Assembly (NCBI RefSeq): GCF_002027705.1 | Contig: NZ_MBTG01000014.1 | Coordinates: forward strand, 124,001-188,000 | Direction of reading: 5' to 3' | Length of the DNA: 64,000 nucleotides | Source of the DNA: Paenibacillus ferrarius | GTDB taxonomy: Bacteria > Bacillota > Bacilli > Paenibacillales > NBRC-103111 | In this document: piece by piece, positions 17,953 through 27,058 of the stretch | Numbering within the stretch: position 1 is the stretch's first letter | Layout of the letters: each line of letters opens with the position of its first letter | The notes under the pieces: model-generated | Database searches by the model: none | What the model was told of the DNA's origin: nothing | The model's input: the letters and a program-made list of their open reading frames with translations, nothing else | Position numbers and translations under genes: made by a program

Positions 17953-19872
17953 ATGGGAAAAATCAAGAAGTCTAATTTGGTATTGTTTTGCGTTTCAATT
18001 GTAATTTGCTTGTTCGTTTCTTTGCCGGGATTCACTTATGCGGCTCCGATTCACTCTGGTCCACAATTTGTGGATGGTTATTATGCAGACCCTGATGTAC
18101 AGATTTATAATGGGACATATTGGGTGTATCCGACTCGTTCGACTCAAGTTGGTGAATCCGGCACTGGCGCAAAATCGGTGGACATCTTCTCTTCTACGGA
18201 CATGGTCAATTGGACAAAATACTCAAATGTCATAAGTTCGGCCAATATATCATGGTTGCAACATTCATTGTGGGCACCAAACGGGGCTTATCGTGATGGG
18301 AAATACTACATCTATTTTGCTGCTAACGCAATCAATGGCGATGGACAATTAGGCGGAATAGGTGTTGCAGTGGCTGATAATCCACAAGGTCCATATACCG
18401 ATGCGATTGGCGCACCACTTATCAATGTTGTAAGAAATGGCGCAGGTCCAATGGACCAAGATGTATTTTTTGATGACGACGGCCAGGCTTATATGTATTA
18501 TGGCAGCTGGGGCGAGTGTAATGTTGTAAAACTGAACGCTGACATGAAGTCACTGGGAACATGGCCTGACGGAACCGTCTATAAAAAAGTTACTCCCACT
18601 AAAACGGGCGATAATGATTATTTTGAAGCGCCTAAAGTATTCAAGAGAAACGGGATATACTATTTGACTTATGCTGCCGGTGTATGGGCAGATTCATCTT
18701 ATAAGGTCATGTATGCAACTTCCAGCTCTGTAACAGGACCATTTGTACCAAAAGGTATTATGCTGCATACAGATACGACAACAGCCGATGGACCTGGTCA
18801 TAATGGTATTGTTAAATCACCTACAACAAATGATTGGTACATTTTTTACCATAAGCGTTATCTGAATAGTCCACAACGCGTACTGGCATTTGATAAATTT
18901 GAGTTTAATGCTGATAATACGATTATACCAGTCGAAATGGCAGTGGAAGATAACTTTGATGACGGTAATGATACAGGGTGGACAAAATATGGCGGTACAT
19001 GGACAGTATCAGGCGGTCAGTATCATGTAGCATCAAATCCAGGTGCCAAGGCTCTTCTGGACACCAATTTCTCAAATATGATTTATGAAGCTGATGTGAC
19101 ACCAGGTTCAACCGGCAATGCGGGTCTGGTATTTAGGGTATCAAATCCAGGAACAGGTAGTGATGCTTACCAAGGCTACTATGCTGGACTCGATGTTCCT
19201 AATCAGAAGGTGCTGATAGGGAAGGCAAACAACAACTGGACATCGCTTGCCACTGCTTCTATGAGTTTAACGGCTAATGCAAAGTATCATGTTAAAATTG
19301 TTGCACAAGATGAATCCATTAAGGTTTATGTTGATGATATGACTATACCTAAGATAAGTGTGACGGATTCAACCTATATTGGGGGTAGTATAGGAGTTAG
19401 GACCTATGATTCAGCTGCAAAATTTGATAATATTTCAGTACAAAGCAGTCAATATGAAACAGAAAATTTAAGTGTTAGCGCAACCTCGGGCGTCAAACAC
19501 ACCATGTTCGGAAATGGAACCGGGCGAGACCTTAATCTGAGCGGTGGATATGGAACTACGCTGGAAGCCAATGGAGTCAATGACTATGTGACATACACGG
19601 TGAATGTGCCTGAGGCACGCAGCTACAGTGTAAGGGTCGGTGTGAAAAAGGGACCCAACAGGGGGCAGTTCCAGCTGTCGGTAAACGATGTAAATCACGG
19701 TTCAGTTCAGGATTTATATTCAACTGGATTAAACTATACGGAACTGAATGTGGCCAATATAATCTTCAGCTCGGCAGGCAATAAATCCTTCAAGTTTAAT
19801 GTTGCAGGTAAAAATGGTTCAAGTTCAGGCTACAATCTGTTACTTGATTATATTAAACTAGTACCAAACTGA
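17953..19872 (+). CDS. Secreted GH43-family glycosidase with two carbohydrate-binding-like domains
   Basis: A 639-residue exported enzyme; ATG at 17953 follows AAAGGAGG. The signal peptide (1-30) ends FTYAAP. The GH43 five-bladed propeller spans about 35-320. DGYYADPDVQ gives the catalytic base Asp46, GPMDQDVFFDDDGQ the pKa-setting Asp, and DYFEAPKVFKRNGIYY the general acid Glu near 224. Then comes a LamG/DUF1080-like beta-sandwich (about 325-500, FDDGNDTGW... to FDNISVQ) and a CBM6/35-like module (YETENLSV... to LLLDYIKLVPN). GH43 enzymes remove arabinose or xylose units from hemicellulose or arabinan. No SLH or LPXTG motif was seen, so it is probably released. Confidence 0.85.
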   Translation: MGKIKKSNLVLFCVSIVICLFVSLPGFTYAAPIHSGPQFVDGYYADPDVQIYNGTYWVYPTRSTQVGESGTGAKSVDIFSSTDMVNWTKYSNVISSANISWLQHSLWAPNGAYRDGKYYIYFAANAINGDGQLGGIGVAVADNPQGPYTDAIGAPLINVVRNGAGPMDQDVFFDDDGQAYMYYGSWGECNVVKLNADMKSLGTWPDGTVYKKVTPTKTGDNDYFEAPKVFKRNGIYYLTYAAGVWADSSYKVMYATSSSVTGPFVPKGIMLHTDTTTADGPGHNGIVKSPTTNDWYIFYHKRYLNSPQRVLAFDKFEFNADNTIIPVEMAVEDNFDDGNDTGWTKYGGTWTVSGGQYHVASNPGAKALLDTNFSNMIYEADVTPGSTGNAGLVFRVSNPGTGSDAYQGYYAGLDVPNQKVLIGKANNNWTSLATASMSLTANAKYHVKIVAQDESIKVYVDDMTIPKISVTDSTYIGGSIGVRTYDSAAKFDNISVQSSQYETENLSVSATSGVKHTMFGNGTGRDLNLSGGYGTTLEANGVNDYVTYTVNVPEARSYSVRVGVKKGPNRGQFQLSVNDVNHGSVQDLYSTGLNYTELNVANIIFSSAGNKSFKFNVAGKNGSSSGYNLLLDYIKLVPN

Positions 19873-19889
19873 TGCAAGTTAAGCTTTAC

Positions 19890-19917
19890 ACCTAGGCCCT
19901 AGCCTAGGTTCTTTTGC
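19890..19917 (+). terminator. Terminator after the GH43 gene
   Basis: ACCTAGGC (19890-19897) pairs perfectly with GCCTAGGT (19902-19909) around CCTA, followed by TCTTTT. It separates the glycosidase from the regulator gene. Confidence 0.75.
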
Positions 19918-19989
19918 TAAAAACACATTTTATTCTTCAAAATTTAGAGTGCTATTATTTTGCATTGATCAACAATCATGGAGGTACTT

Positions 19990-21426
19990 ATGCATAGTGT
20001 AATTATTGTAGATGATGAGCCTTGGGCGATAAAAGGAATACGGAATGCCTTTAACTGGCATCAATACGGGTTCGAAATCATAGGTCAATTTACAAGTGCC
20101 CATAAGGCAATTGAGTTCATATCCGAGGAATCTCCTGATCTAGTCTTTACAGATATTAGAATGCCTGAAATTTCCGGCCTTGACCTTATGAGAATGACGA
20201 AAGACAGGGGATTGGACGTTGACTTCGTTGTTGTAAGCGGTTTCGCTGAGTTTGCTTATGCGCAAGAGGCGATAAGATATGGCGCGCTGGATTATTGTCT
20301 CAAGCCCTTAGATATTGATTTGGCAGATCCCTTAATTGAAAAGCTGGCCTTGCATTTCTCCAAGAAGCGAAGCCTTCGAAATAACCTTATTTTAGAGGCG
20401 CTTACCGCACCTGATAAAAGTGATTTAAAACGGTTGACGCCATTTTTTGATCGTACATCGGACGAGTATTTGCGTGTCGTTATCGTGTATTCCGATAGTG
20501 AGAAAAAGGGTGGTCAAGCCATTAAGTTTGGCAATATAGAGCATATCTTAGAAGTTGAATTTGGCTCAAGAAAGACACTGTACATACTCAAAACTGATAA
20601 GAGATCAGAGTTGGATATTCAATTGGATGCTGCCATATTCACAGGTTCGAATATAAAATCAATAGGAATTAGCTCCATTTCTACGAATTACGATCAAATG
20701 GCCAAGCTAATCAAGGAATCCGATCTTGCAGCTTCACAAACATTTTTGAATGAAGAAAAAGGGGTATTTGAATATGAGCCAAAGCTTAGCTTGGTTAATC
20801 CGTTTATAGATAGCATTGCTTCTAGTATGAAAGAGAAAAAGTTTGAAGACATGGATGACATCATTCAGAAAATGCAGGTTTTCTTCTCTTTTCATCATTT
20901 AGGTATGGGAGAAGTGGTTTATTTATGGAATCAAGTCGTTAGCAGCTTGGTTGGCACCTATTACGAAGAGTTGAAGGACATGGAGCTTGATTTCCTCAAT
21001 TACTCTGAACTGAAAGAGCGATTTGAAAACTTTGAGTCCTTATGCAGCTTTTTACATGACATTTTTATATACTTAAAGCAACTGAACAGCCAGTCCATGC
21101 ATGAAAGCGATAAGAACGCTTATTTTACCCAGCTGGTGAAATACATCGACAATCATTATCAGGAGGAGTTATATCTGAAAGATTTATCTGTCAAATTTCT
21201 GATCAACCAAGTGTACTGCTGTCAACTGTTCAAAAAAGTTTTGGGCAAAACCTTTTCGGGATATGTAACCGATTTGAGAATTAAAAAAGCTTGTGAGCTA
21301 TTGAAGAGATCAGAGTTGTCCATTGAAGAAGTTGCAACCAAAGTAGGTTATTTTGACTATTATTATTTCAATAAAGTATTTAAGAAACATTGTGGGATAA
21401 CGCCTACGAAATTCAGAAAGAGTTGA
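19990..21426 (+). CDS. YesN-type response regulator with AraC DNA-binding domain
   Basis: A 478-residue protein starting at ATG 19990 after GGAGG (19980-19984). The N-terminal receiver has VIIVDDEPW and the phosphorylatable Asp55 in FTDIRMPE, with Lys in YCLKPL. A linker of about 230 residues follows. The C-terminal 100 residues carry the two helix-turn-helix units of the AraC family (LKDLSVKFLINQVYCCQLFKKVLG and IEEVATKVGYFDYYYFNKVFKKHCG). It likely activates the adjacent importer and GH43 genes. The sensor gene begins 15 bases downstream, the reverse of the kinase-first order of the second pair in this window. Confidence 0.9.
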   Translation: MHSVIIVDDEPWAIKGIRNAFNWHQYGFEIIGQFTSAHKAIEFISEESPDLVFTDIRMPEISGLDLMRMTKDRGLDVDFVVVSGFAEFAYAQEAIRYGALDYCLKPLDIDLADPLIEKLALHFSKKRSLRNNLILEALTAPDKSDLKRLTPFFDRTSDEYLRVVIVYSDSEKKGGQAIKFGNIEHILEVEFGSRKTLYILKTDKRSELDIQLDAAIFTGSNIKSIGISSISTNYDQMAKLIKESDLAASQTFLNEEKGVFEYEPKLSLVNPFIDSIASSMKEKKFEDMDDIIQKMQVFFSFHHLGMGEVVYLWNQVVSSLVGTYYEELKDMELDFLNYSELKERFENFESLCSFLHDIFIYLKQLNSQSMHESDKNAYFTQLVKYIDNHYQEELYLKDLSVKFLINQVYCCQLFKKVLGKTFSGYVTDLRIKKACELLKRSELSIEEVATKVGYFDYYYFNKVFKKHCGITPTKFRKS

Positions 21427-21441
21427 CTGGAGTGGGAAGAT

Positions 21442-23244
21442 TTGCAGATTAGCAGGCTAAAACTTAAACATCAAATCTTACTGATATTTTTATTTTCGGT
21501 TTTCATATTTACCATCATGGAAGTCTATTCCTACTATAGCTTTTATAATTTAACCCAAAAAAGAGCTGTAAATTATGGGAATACGATCATAGAACAAACC
21601 CGCCAAAAGATCGATTCTGTTTTTAACGATATTAAAGTCAGTACGAACATAGCTGTTGATAATAAATGGGTACAGGAGTTTACCATTGCAGATGATGATT
21701 ATAAGAGAGGGTTTGAAATTGGTACTTATGTCATTGATCTCATTGAATATATGAGGTTATTTAATTCTTATTTGAATGGCATTGTGATTACTGATAATGA
21801 AGGAAGAAGAGTTTCCAGTTTAGCGACGACCAACGGTGATATTACGTTTTCAAATCAGTATATTCATTTTATTAATTCATTTAAAAATGAGAGTGAGACC
21901 GTTGTTAAAGGGGAATTTACAAACTTATTAAAGGACGAAAAAACAGGAAATGACTATTTCTTTTATATAGCACCCATTATTGAGGCGATTGGCGGGGTTC
22001 AATTTTCTAAAAAGACAGGCTATTGTTCCGTAATGGTGAATATGGATAAGATACAAGACCTTGTGGAAAACACAGAATTAACGCCTAATTCAGCTTTGTA
22101 TATCCTTAACAGCCGAAATGAGGTCATTGCGTCAAATCATGCAAAATTGCATAGCAATTTATTCAAGGAAATTCTTTCAATAGATAATCAAAGTTTAATG
22201 AATGGGGTAAAAACCAAAATCAATGGGGAAGATGTCATCGTACAGGCAAAAGGCTTGAGGCAGGCGGACGAGTGGCGGATCGTAAGTATGATACCGGTGC
22301 ACGAACTGACAACGGATATGAAGGCGATTAAGAATATTAGCATTATTGCAGGAATTGGCATCATTATAAGTATGATGATTCTGGGGTACTTTTTCTTAAA
22401 CAATCTCACTCGACCTGTGATGGGGCTTGTTTCAGATATGAAAAAAATTGGTAATCGCGACAGGAGCTTTCGGGTAAAGGTACGTTCAACTAATGAAGTT
22501 GGCGTCTTGGCCTACGATATCAATAGGATGATTGACAATATGGAAGAGATGACGAGTCATGTTATTAGTACCCAGGCAAGATTATATGAGGCGGAATTGA
22601 GCAAAAAACAGGCAGAGTTTTCTGCCTTGCAAAGTCAAATCAACCCGCATTTCCTTTATAATACTTTGAATTGCATTAGTAGTATCGGTCTAGAATACGG
22701 CAGTAAGGAAATCGCGCAGATTACTTCAAGTATGTCAAAGATTTTTCGTTATAGTATTGAAAAAAGCGAACTCGTTTTAATCAGTGAAGAAATTCAATGT
22801 ATTAAGGCCTATCTCAATATTATTTCCATTCGATATGAAAATAAATTCTCTTTGGAAGTTAAGGTTGATGACAAGATATTAGGTATGAAAACACCTAAAA
22901 TGATTTTGCAGCCCATTGTGGAAAATTCCGTCTATCATGGACTCGAAAGTATGGACGCAGGAGGACAACTTTGTGTAAGCGGCAATATGGACGAGAATGG
23001 TGATATCTGTTTTCAAGTAGCGGATACGGGGAAAGGGATAGGTCAAGATGAACTGGAACGCATGAAAGCGAAACTGCATATGGCCTATTCGGAGAGAGTG
23101 GAAAACAGTTTAGAAGGTAAAAATATAGGGCTTTCCAATATTAATAATAGGATAAAGCTGCTGTTTGGAGAGGGGTACGGGGTAGAGATAGAGAGTCAAC
23201 TTGGTATTGGAACGATAGTGATTGTTAAGATTCCATCTATATGA
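21442..23244 (+). CDS. YesM-type sensor histidine kinase
   Basis: A 600-residue membrane kinase starting at TTG 21442 after GGAGTGGG. The first membrane helix is at about 11-30; an extracellular Cache-like domain of about 270 residues follows, then a second helix near 300 (IIAGIGIIISMMILGYFFL). A HAMP linker leads to the His_kinase module SALQSQINPHFLYNTLN, with the phosphorylated His near residue 403. The ATPase domain has MILQPIVENSVYHG and DTGKGIG. It should sense a sugar, directly or through the binding protein, and phosphorylate the neighbouring YesN-like regulator. Confidence 0.9.
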   Translation: MQISRLKLKHQILLIFLFSVFIFTIMEVYSYYSFYNLTQKRAVNYGNTIIEQTRQKIDSVFNDIKVSTNIAVDNKWVQEFTIADDDYKRGFEIGTYVIDLIEYMRLFNSYLNGIVITDNEGRRVSSLATTNGDITFSNQYIHFINSFKNESETVVKGEFTNLLKDEKTGNDYFFYIAPIIEAIGGVQFSKKTGYCSVMVNMDKIQDLVENTELTPNSALYILNSRNEVIASNHAKLHSNLFKEILSIDNQSLMNGVKTKINGEDVIVQAKGLRQADEWRIVSMIPVHELTTDMKAIKNISIIAGIGIIISMMILGYFFLNNLTRPVMGLVSDMKKIGNRDRSFRVKVRSTNEVGVLAYDINRMIDNMEEMTSHVISTQARLYEAELSKKQAEFSALQSQINPHFLYNTLNCISSIGLEYGSKEIAQITSSMSKIFRYSIEKSELVLISEEIQCIKAYLNIISIRYENKFSLEVKVDDKILGMKTPKMILQPIVENSVYHGLESMDAGGQLCVSGNMDENGDICFQVADTGKGIGQDELERMKAKLHMAYSERVENSLEGKNIGLSNINNRIKLLFGEGYGVEIESQLGIGTIVIVKIPSI

Positions 23245-23256
23245 AAAAATAAAACA

Positions 23257-23289
23257 AACAGAACCCGCCAATGATAGGCGGGTTCTGTT
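23257..23289. terminator. Bidirectional terminator between convergent genes
   Basis: AACAGAACCCGCC (23257-23269) and GGCGGGTTCTGTT (23277-23289) form a perfect 13-bp stem with a 7-base loop. It lies between the YesM-type kinase and the convergent glycoside hydrolase. Confidence 0.8.
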
Positions 23290-23302
23290 GCGTAAAAATC
23301 AT

Positions 23303-26005
23303 TTAGCACGCTCTGATCCGCACAGCGGCTTGCGGCATGCAATCGGTAATGTAAATATCTACACCACCACAATTGTTAATCGTCCAGTGCACGGAACACC
23401 CTGTTCCCTCAACTTCATAGTGCACGCCTTCTGCCATGTTGACTACGATGCTGAACGCTTGTTCGGCGCTACTTGCATAGCGAAATTCCGCCTGATACGC
23501 CGTATAACTTTCGTTAAAGGACTGCTGCAGCATCCAAATATTAAAACCAGTGGAAACTTTGCCAAGTTGGTAATAAGCAGCAAACCAATTGATGACCGGA
23601 GCCGACAAACCGCCGAAATGATGCCATCCTGCGCCTCGACCTGTCTGCACGATAAAGTGCTCATAACAGTTGTAGGTGGCCTCGGTCTCACGCTTCCATA
23701 AGTTTAAAGCGGTATCCGCAATGCGGAAAGCAAGATCGGAGTAACCCAAATCGAGCATGGTTTTCCAGAAAAACCATTGATGCGGCATCCAAACCGCACC
23801 GTTCCAGTAGCCATCCGCCCGATAATAAGGCGCGCTTTGGTCAACGGTGGACAGGCCGATTGGCGTCCATAAACGTTTATCATCAAACAGCGCGGCAACT
23901 AGCCGATCCGCACGCGATTTGGTACAGATGCCGGCTACGAGCGGGTAAAGCCCATCCATCCCCATGTTGTAATTGGCCCCGGAGCTGTGCCGTAGAAGGC
24001 TTTCTGGCTCACCCTCCGCGTTATGCACGACATAGCTGTAATAACCGGCTTCTTCATCCCACGCATGCTTCTCCAAAGCATGACTCCATCGTTCTATATC
24101 CTGCTCGTAATCCCTTATGTCTTCCTGCCAATTCTCCGACATTGCGGCAGCCATTTTCAGGATTTTAGCAATACGAATGGCCTGGCTCGTTGTCACAATA
24201 GGGGCAACTGTTGCTTCCAGCGTTTGCGCATGCACATATTTTTGCGGCGGATAGTCGTCCCACCCCCCGGAATTATAGAAGTAATCCCATGTTTTAAGCA
24301 ATCCAGAGCGCAGTAGGCCAGTAGTAGACCCGTTAATTTTCCCGGCTAGGAACAAGTAATATTGACGCAATCGCGGATAAAAATGATGCAAGAAAGCGAG
24401 GGACTGCCCTTGGTTCCACAGCTCAAGAAACACATAATGCTGCACGGGCACAGGGCTGCCATGATGAATGAAGGCAGCCTGGCGGTCACCAGGTTCTGTC
24501 ATATACGCGTTCAAGCAATCTATGGAGCGCTCTGCATCCAAATCGGAGAACCCGAGTGCGATAAACCCTGAATCCCATGTATATAGGGAATCCCACCAGC
24601 GCCCTGGCGTACTGTGGCGAATATACCCGCGTTTGGTGTAGACAGGGAAGACTGTATTGGTTAGCAGCGTAGCTCGCATAAGCTGCTGGCTAAATGCATA
24701 GGTGCCACCGGCAGCATAGGTGGGAGGCGGAGTTAACTGCGCACGTTCAGCTTTATAAATGGCTTCGCATTTGTCGTAGTCTAGCGAAACCGCTGTTAGG
24801 GAAGCAAGCACTTCTTCGTACGTCCCAGAGCAGACCATGCCATGAAGGATCTTCGATGAAGAGGGTACGACATGAATGGGACGCATGAACACATTCGTAA
24901 AGTGACCCTTTCCATTACCCTGCAAGACGGCATCAACGTGATTATGCACCGTAAGACGGGCATACCGATCGAGTTCGTCGTTTTTGTATTGTCGTATCTC
25001 GACATTGGGGTAGTTCCACAGAAGGCCGTAATGATACGGGCAATCTTTATATCGGAGGATCAGGCTGCCAGGAACAGGCCCTTCCAGCAATTCAGGCTCG
25101 ATGTGCCAGGGCCGGTCGACAAAGACAACCTCCTGGGTAGCGTTGTGCTCAAGTAGGGTAAAGCCGTCCAGCACCAAGGGGCCGGAGCCGCAAGCAGATA
25201 AGGAGAGCGTGAAGTCTCCTGCTGCAAGCGTCCCGATCGGTAGATGGGCAACCCTGAGGGAGTTGGAAGCCTCTACATCGAATTGGTATATCTGATGTCC
25301 AATTTGAAGCTCAAGTTCCACGCTTTGCTCCGTTTGGTAGCGCAGCAGGAACACACCGTTTATTAAAGGCTCTGCGAGGTTTATCTCATAACGCAGCAAG
25401 TCGCCTTGGTCGGCACCGAAGCTGTCTCCTATTGCGGACCCTCCCGTAAAATGCTGGCCTCGAATTTCCCCCCTAAGAAAACCGTCATAGACCAAGCCGT
25501 CCGACGGTCGTGGGCGTGCGAAATTCAATTCGCTATAATCTAGCGCATCAACCCACACTGCGCCCTCGGGCAGCTGCGCATCTGCACATACTTGTACGTC
25601 GCCGTGCCCCAGAAGGCGAGGCGGCTGAAGCGAAGCCATCCAGTGCAGTACCAAGTTTTGCGGATGCTCGGTTTGGTTCACGAAGGATACTCGAATTAGT
25701 CGGCACTGATCAGCGATGCGGCTGAAAGAAATGTCGGTGTAGACGCGATCTTTCCATTCAAGTTCATGGCGGTGGGAGAAGAAGCTGAAATCCGCCGTTG
25801 CCTCCCATGGATGATAGCCGGATTCCCACAAAACGCTGGGAATATCCATTTTTCTCCTGTAGAAGCCAGGCATTAGACTAAGATCAAAACGCAAGCCTCG
25901 CGCTTGATCGCTGATATGGGAGATACCCATGTATTGTTTGGTATAGGGTCCCCATGCAGGCAGTCTAAGATCATGGTCATCGGGGAGTGTCTCAATCTCA
26001 TGCAT
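23303..26005 (-). CDS. Large cytosolic (alpha/alpha)6 glycoside hydrolase, GH63/MGH1-like
   Basis: A 900-residue protein without a signal peptide; ATG at 26005 follows GGAGCG. The N-terminal 430 residues look beta-rich. The second half resembles the toroid domain of the GH37/GH63/mannosylglycerate-hydrolase-like group: RWWDSLYTWDSGFIALGF (putative acid Asp in WDSGF, about residue 476), GYWNGAVWMPHQWFFWKTM, and TYNCYEHF with a putative base Glu near 780. The family cleaves alpha-glycosidic bonds, so this enzyme probably acts on an imported oligosaccharide. The exact substrate is not readable. It is divergent from the AraC gene, which is the likely regulator. Confidence 0.7.
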   Translation of the reverse strand: MHEIETLPDDHDLRLPAWGPYTKQYMGISHISDQARGLRFDLSLMPGFYRRKMDIPSVLWESGYHPWEATADFSFFSHRHELEWKDRVYTDISFSRIADQCRLIRVSFVNQTEHPQNLVLHWMASLQPPRLLGHGDVQVCADAQLPEGAVWVDALDYSELNFARPRPSDGLVYDGFLRGEIRGQHFTGGSAIGDSFGADQGDLLRYEINLAEPLINGVFLLRYQTEQSVELELQIGHQIYQFDVEASNSLRVAHLPIGTLAAGDFTLSLSACGSGPLVLDGFTLLEHNATQEVVFVDRPWHIEPELLEGPVPGSLILRYKDCPYHYGLLWNYPNVEIRQYKNDELDRYARLTVHNHVDAVLQGNGKGHFTNVFMRPIHVVPSSSKILHGMVCSGTYEEVLASLTAVSLDYDKCEAIYKAERAQLTPPPTYAAGGTYAFSQQLMRATLLTNTVFPVYTKRGYIRHSTPGRWWDSLYTWDSGFIALGFSDLDAERSIDCLNAYMTEPGDRQAAFIHHGSPVPVQHYVFLELWNQGQSLAFLHHFYPRLRQYYLFLAGKINGSTTGLLRSGLLKTWDYFYNSGGWDDYPPQKYVHAQTLEATVAPIVTTSQAIRIAKILKMAAAMSENWQEDIRDYEQDIERWSHALEKHAWDEEAGYYSYVVHNAEGEPESLLRHSSGANYNMGMDGLYPLVAGICTKSRADRLVAALFDDKRLWTPIGLSTVDQSAPYYRADGYWNGAVWMPHQWFFWKTMLDLGYSDLAFRIADTALNLWKRETEATYNCYEHFIVQTGRGAGWHHFGGLSAPVINWFAAYYQLGKVSTGFNIWMLQQSFNESYTAYQAEFRYASSAEQAFSIVVNMAEGVHYEVEGTGCSVHWTINNCGGVDIYITDCMPQAAVRIRAC

Positions 26006-26107
26006 TGTCTATCGCTCCTTTGGAATGTAGGCTCTTCTCTTTATTTTAAAAGAGTACATACCAAAATGCCTCTTGATATAAGCTTAAATTATCTTGAAAA
26101 CGGACAT

Positions 26108-26150
26108 TCATGCTATGATGGGTATAACAATGAAGTGCAGGAGGATCCCC
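26108..26150 (+). promoter_or_regulatory. Promoter and ribosome binding site of the AraC gene
   Basis: TATGAT at 26114-26119 is a good -10 box, with a weak ATCTTG-like -35 about 17 bases upstream. AGGAGG at 26139-26144 sits 6 bases before GTG 26151 and argues against the longer in-frame ATG forms upstream. Confidence 0.5.
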
Positions 26151-27044
26151 GTGCCAGTGAATCTGACAGCTTACGATAAAGAACATGTGGATTATGAAGA
26201 TCCAAATTTCCGGCTTAAAATATGGACCCTGCATCATCCTAGCCAACCATCCGCTCAATATGGGCTTTGGCACTATCATGAAGAGGTGGAATTGATCGCT
26301 GTGCTGCAAGGTACTCTGTCCATAGAAACACCACATCTCAGCTATCATCTGCAAGCTGGTCATGTGGTGTTGCTCGGCTCCAATGAACTGCACAGATCTC
26401 ACAAACATGGACGTGACGATCTGCTGTATATCGTCTGCCATGTTGATATGGCAGCTTTTATCGATCCATCCTTGCTTCCGTATCTCGCCGCATTTACCGG
26501 CCGCTCGGCCAATTTAACACAGTTCAATGAAACACTGCGCAAGTATCCGGCTAGCATTGAGGTCATTTATCAACTTATCCATCAGATGCTGCTCGATATG
26601 ACCATACAACAGCGGGGCTACGAGCTCTCTATAAATGTTAGCTTGAAAAAGCTCATGTACACGTTAATTCAAATTGATGATGCCCACATCATCAAACCGA
26701 TGGATCCACAACTAGCGGAGAAATTGCGTCCTGCGCTTGTCTATATCGAACAGCAGTTGGAAATTCCTTTCCAAATTGCGGATATCAGCAGCAAGCTGAA
26801 CTATAATAGCAGCTATTTTGCCAAGCTGTTCAAAAAAGGAATGGGGATGACGTTTACGTCCTACGTCCAGATGCGCCGAATGAAACGAGCAGAGCAGCTC
26901 TTGCTAACTGAGGCGTGGTCTGTAACTGAAATTAGCGGCAAAGTAGGGTTTACCAGTCCAGCCCAGTTTTATCAATTATTCAAAAGGCATTTCGGCTGCT
27001 CGCCGAGGCAGTTTGTTGAGAAACGGACCCTTCCTAAATTTTAA
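26151..27044 (+). CDS. AraC-family regulator with N-terminal cupin domain
   Basis: About 297 residues from the GTG at 26151. The N-terminal half is a cupin sensor (WHYHEEVELIAVLQGTLSIE, LQAGHVVLLGSNELHRSH), which in AraC-type proteins binds a small sugar. The C-terminal 100 residues carry both helix-turn-helix motifs (FQIADISSKLNYNSSYFAKLFKKG and VTEISGKVGFTSPAQFYQLFKRHFG). It is divergent from the large glycoside hydrolase, sharing a 145-bp region, and probably controls it. It converges on the hybrid sensor gene with only 14 bases between them and no visible terminator. Confidence 0.88.
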   Translation: MPVNLTAYDKEHVDYEDPNFRLKIWTLHHPSQPSAQYGLWHYHEEVELIAVLQGTLSIETPHLSYHLQAGHVVLLGSNELHRSHKHGRDDLLYIVCHVDMAAFIDPSLLPYLAAFTGRSANLTQFNETLRKYPASIEVIYQLIHQMLLDMTIQQRGYELSINVSLKKLMYTLIQIDDAHIIKPMDPQLAEKLRPALVYIEQQLEIPFQIADISSKLNYNSSYFAKLFKKGMGMTFTSYVQMRRMKRAEQLLLTEAWSVTEISGKVGFTSPAQFYQLFKRHFGCSPRQFVEKRTLPKF

Positions 27045-27058
27045 AGCGCCGAAGTTAT

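Noticed and set aside
23860..24316. Plus-strand open frames opposite the large glycoside hydrolase
   Set aside because: The hydrolase has family motifs and a continuous 900-codon frame; these are shadows.
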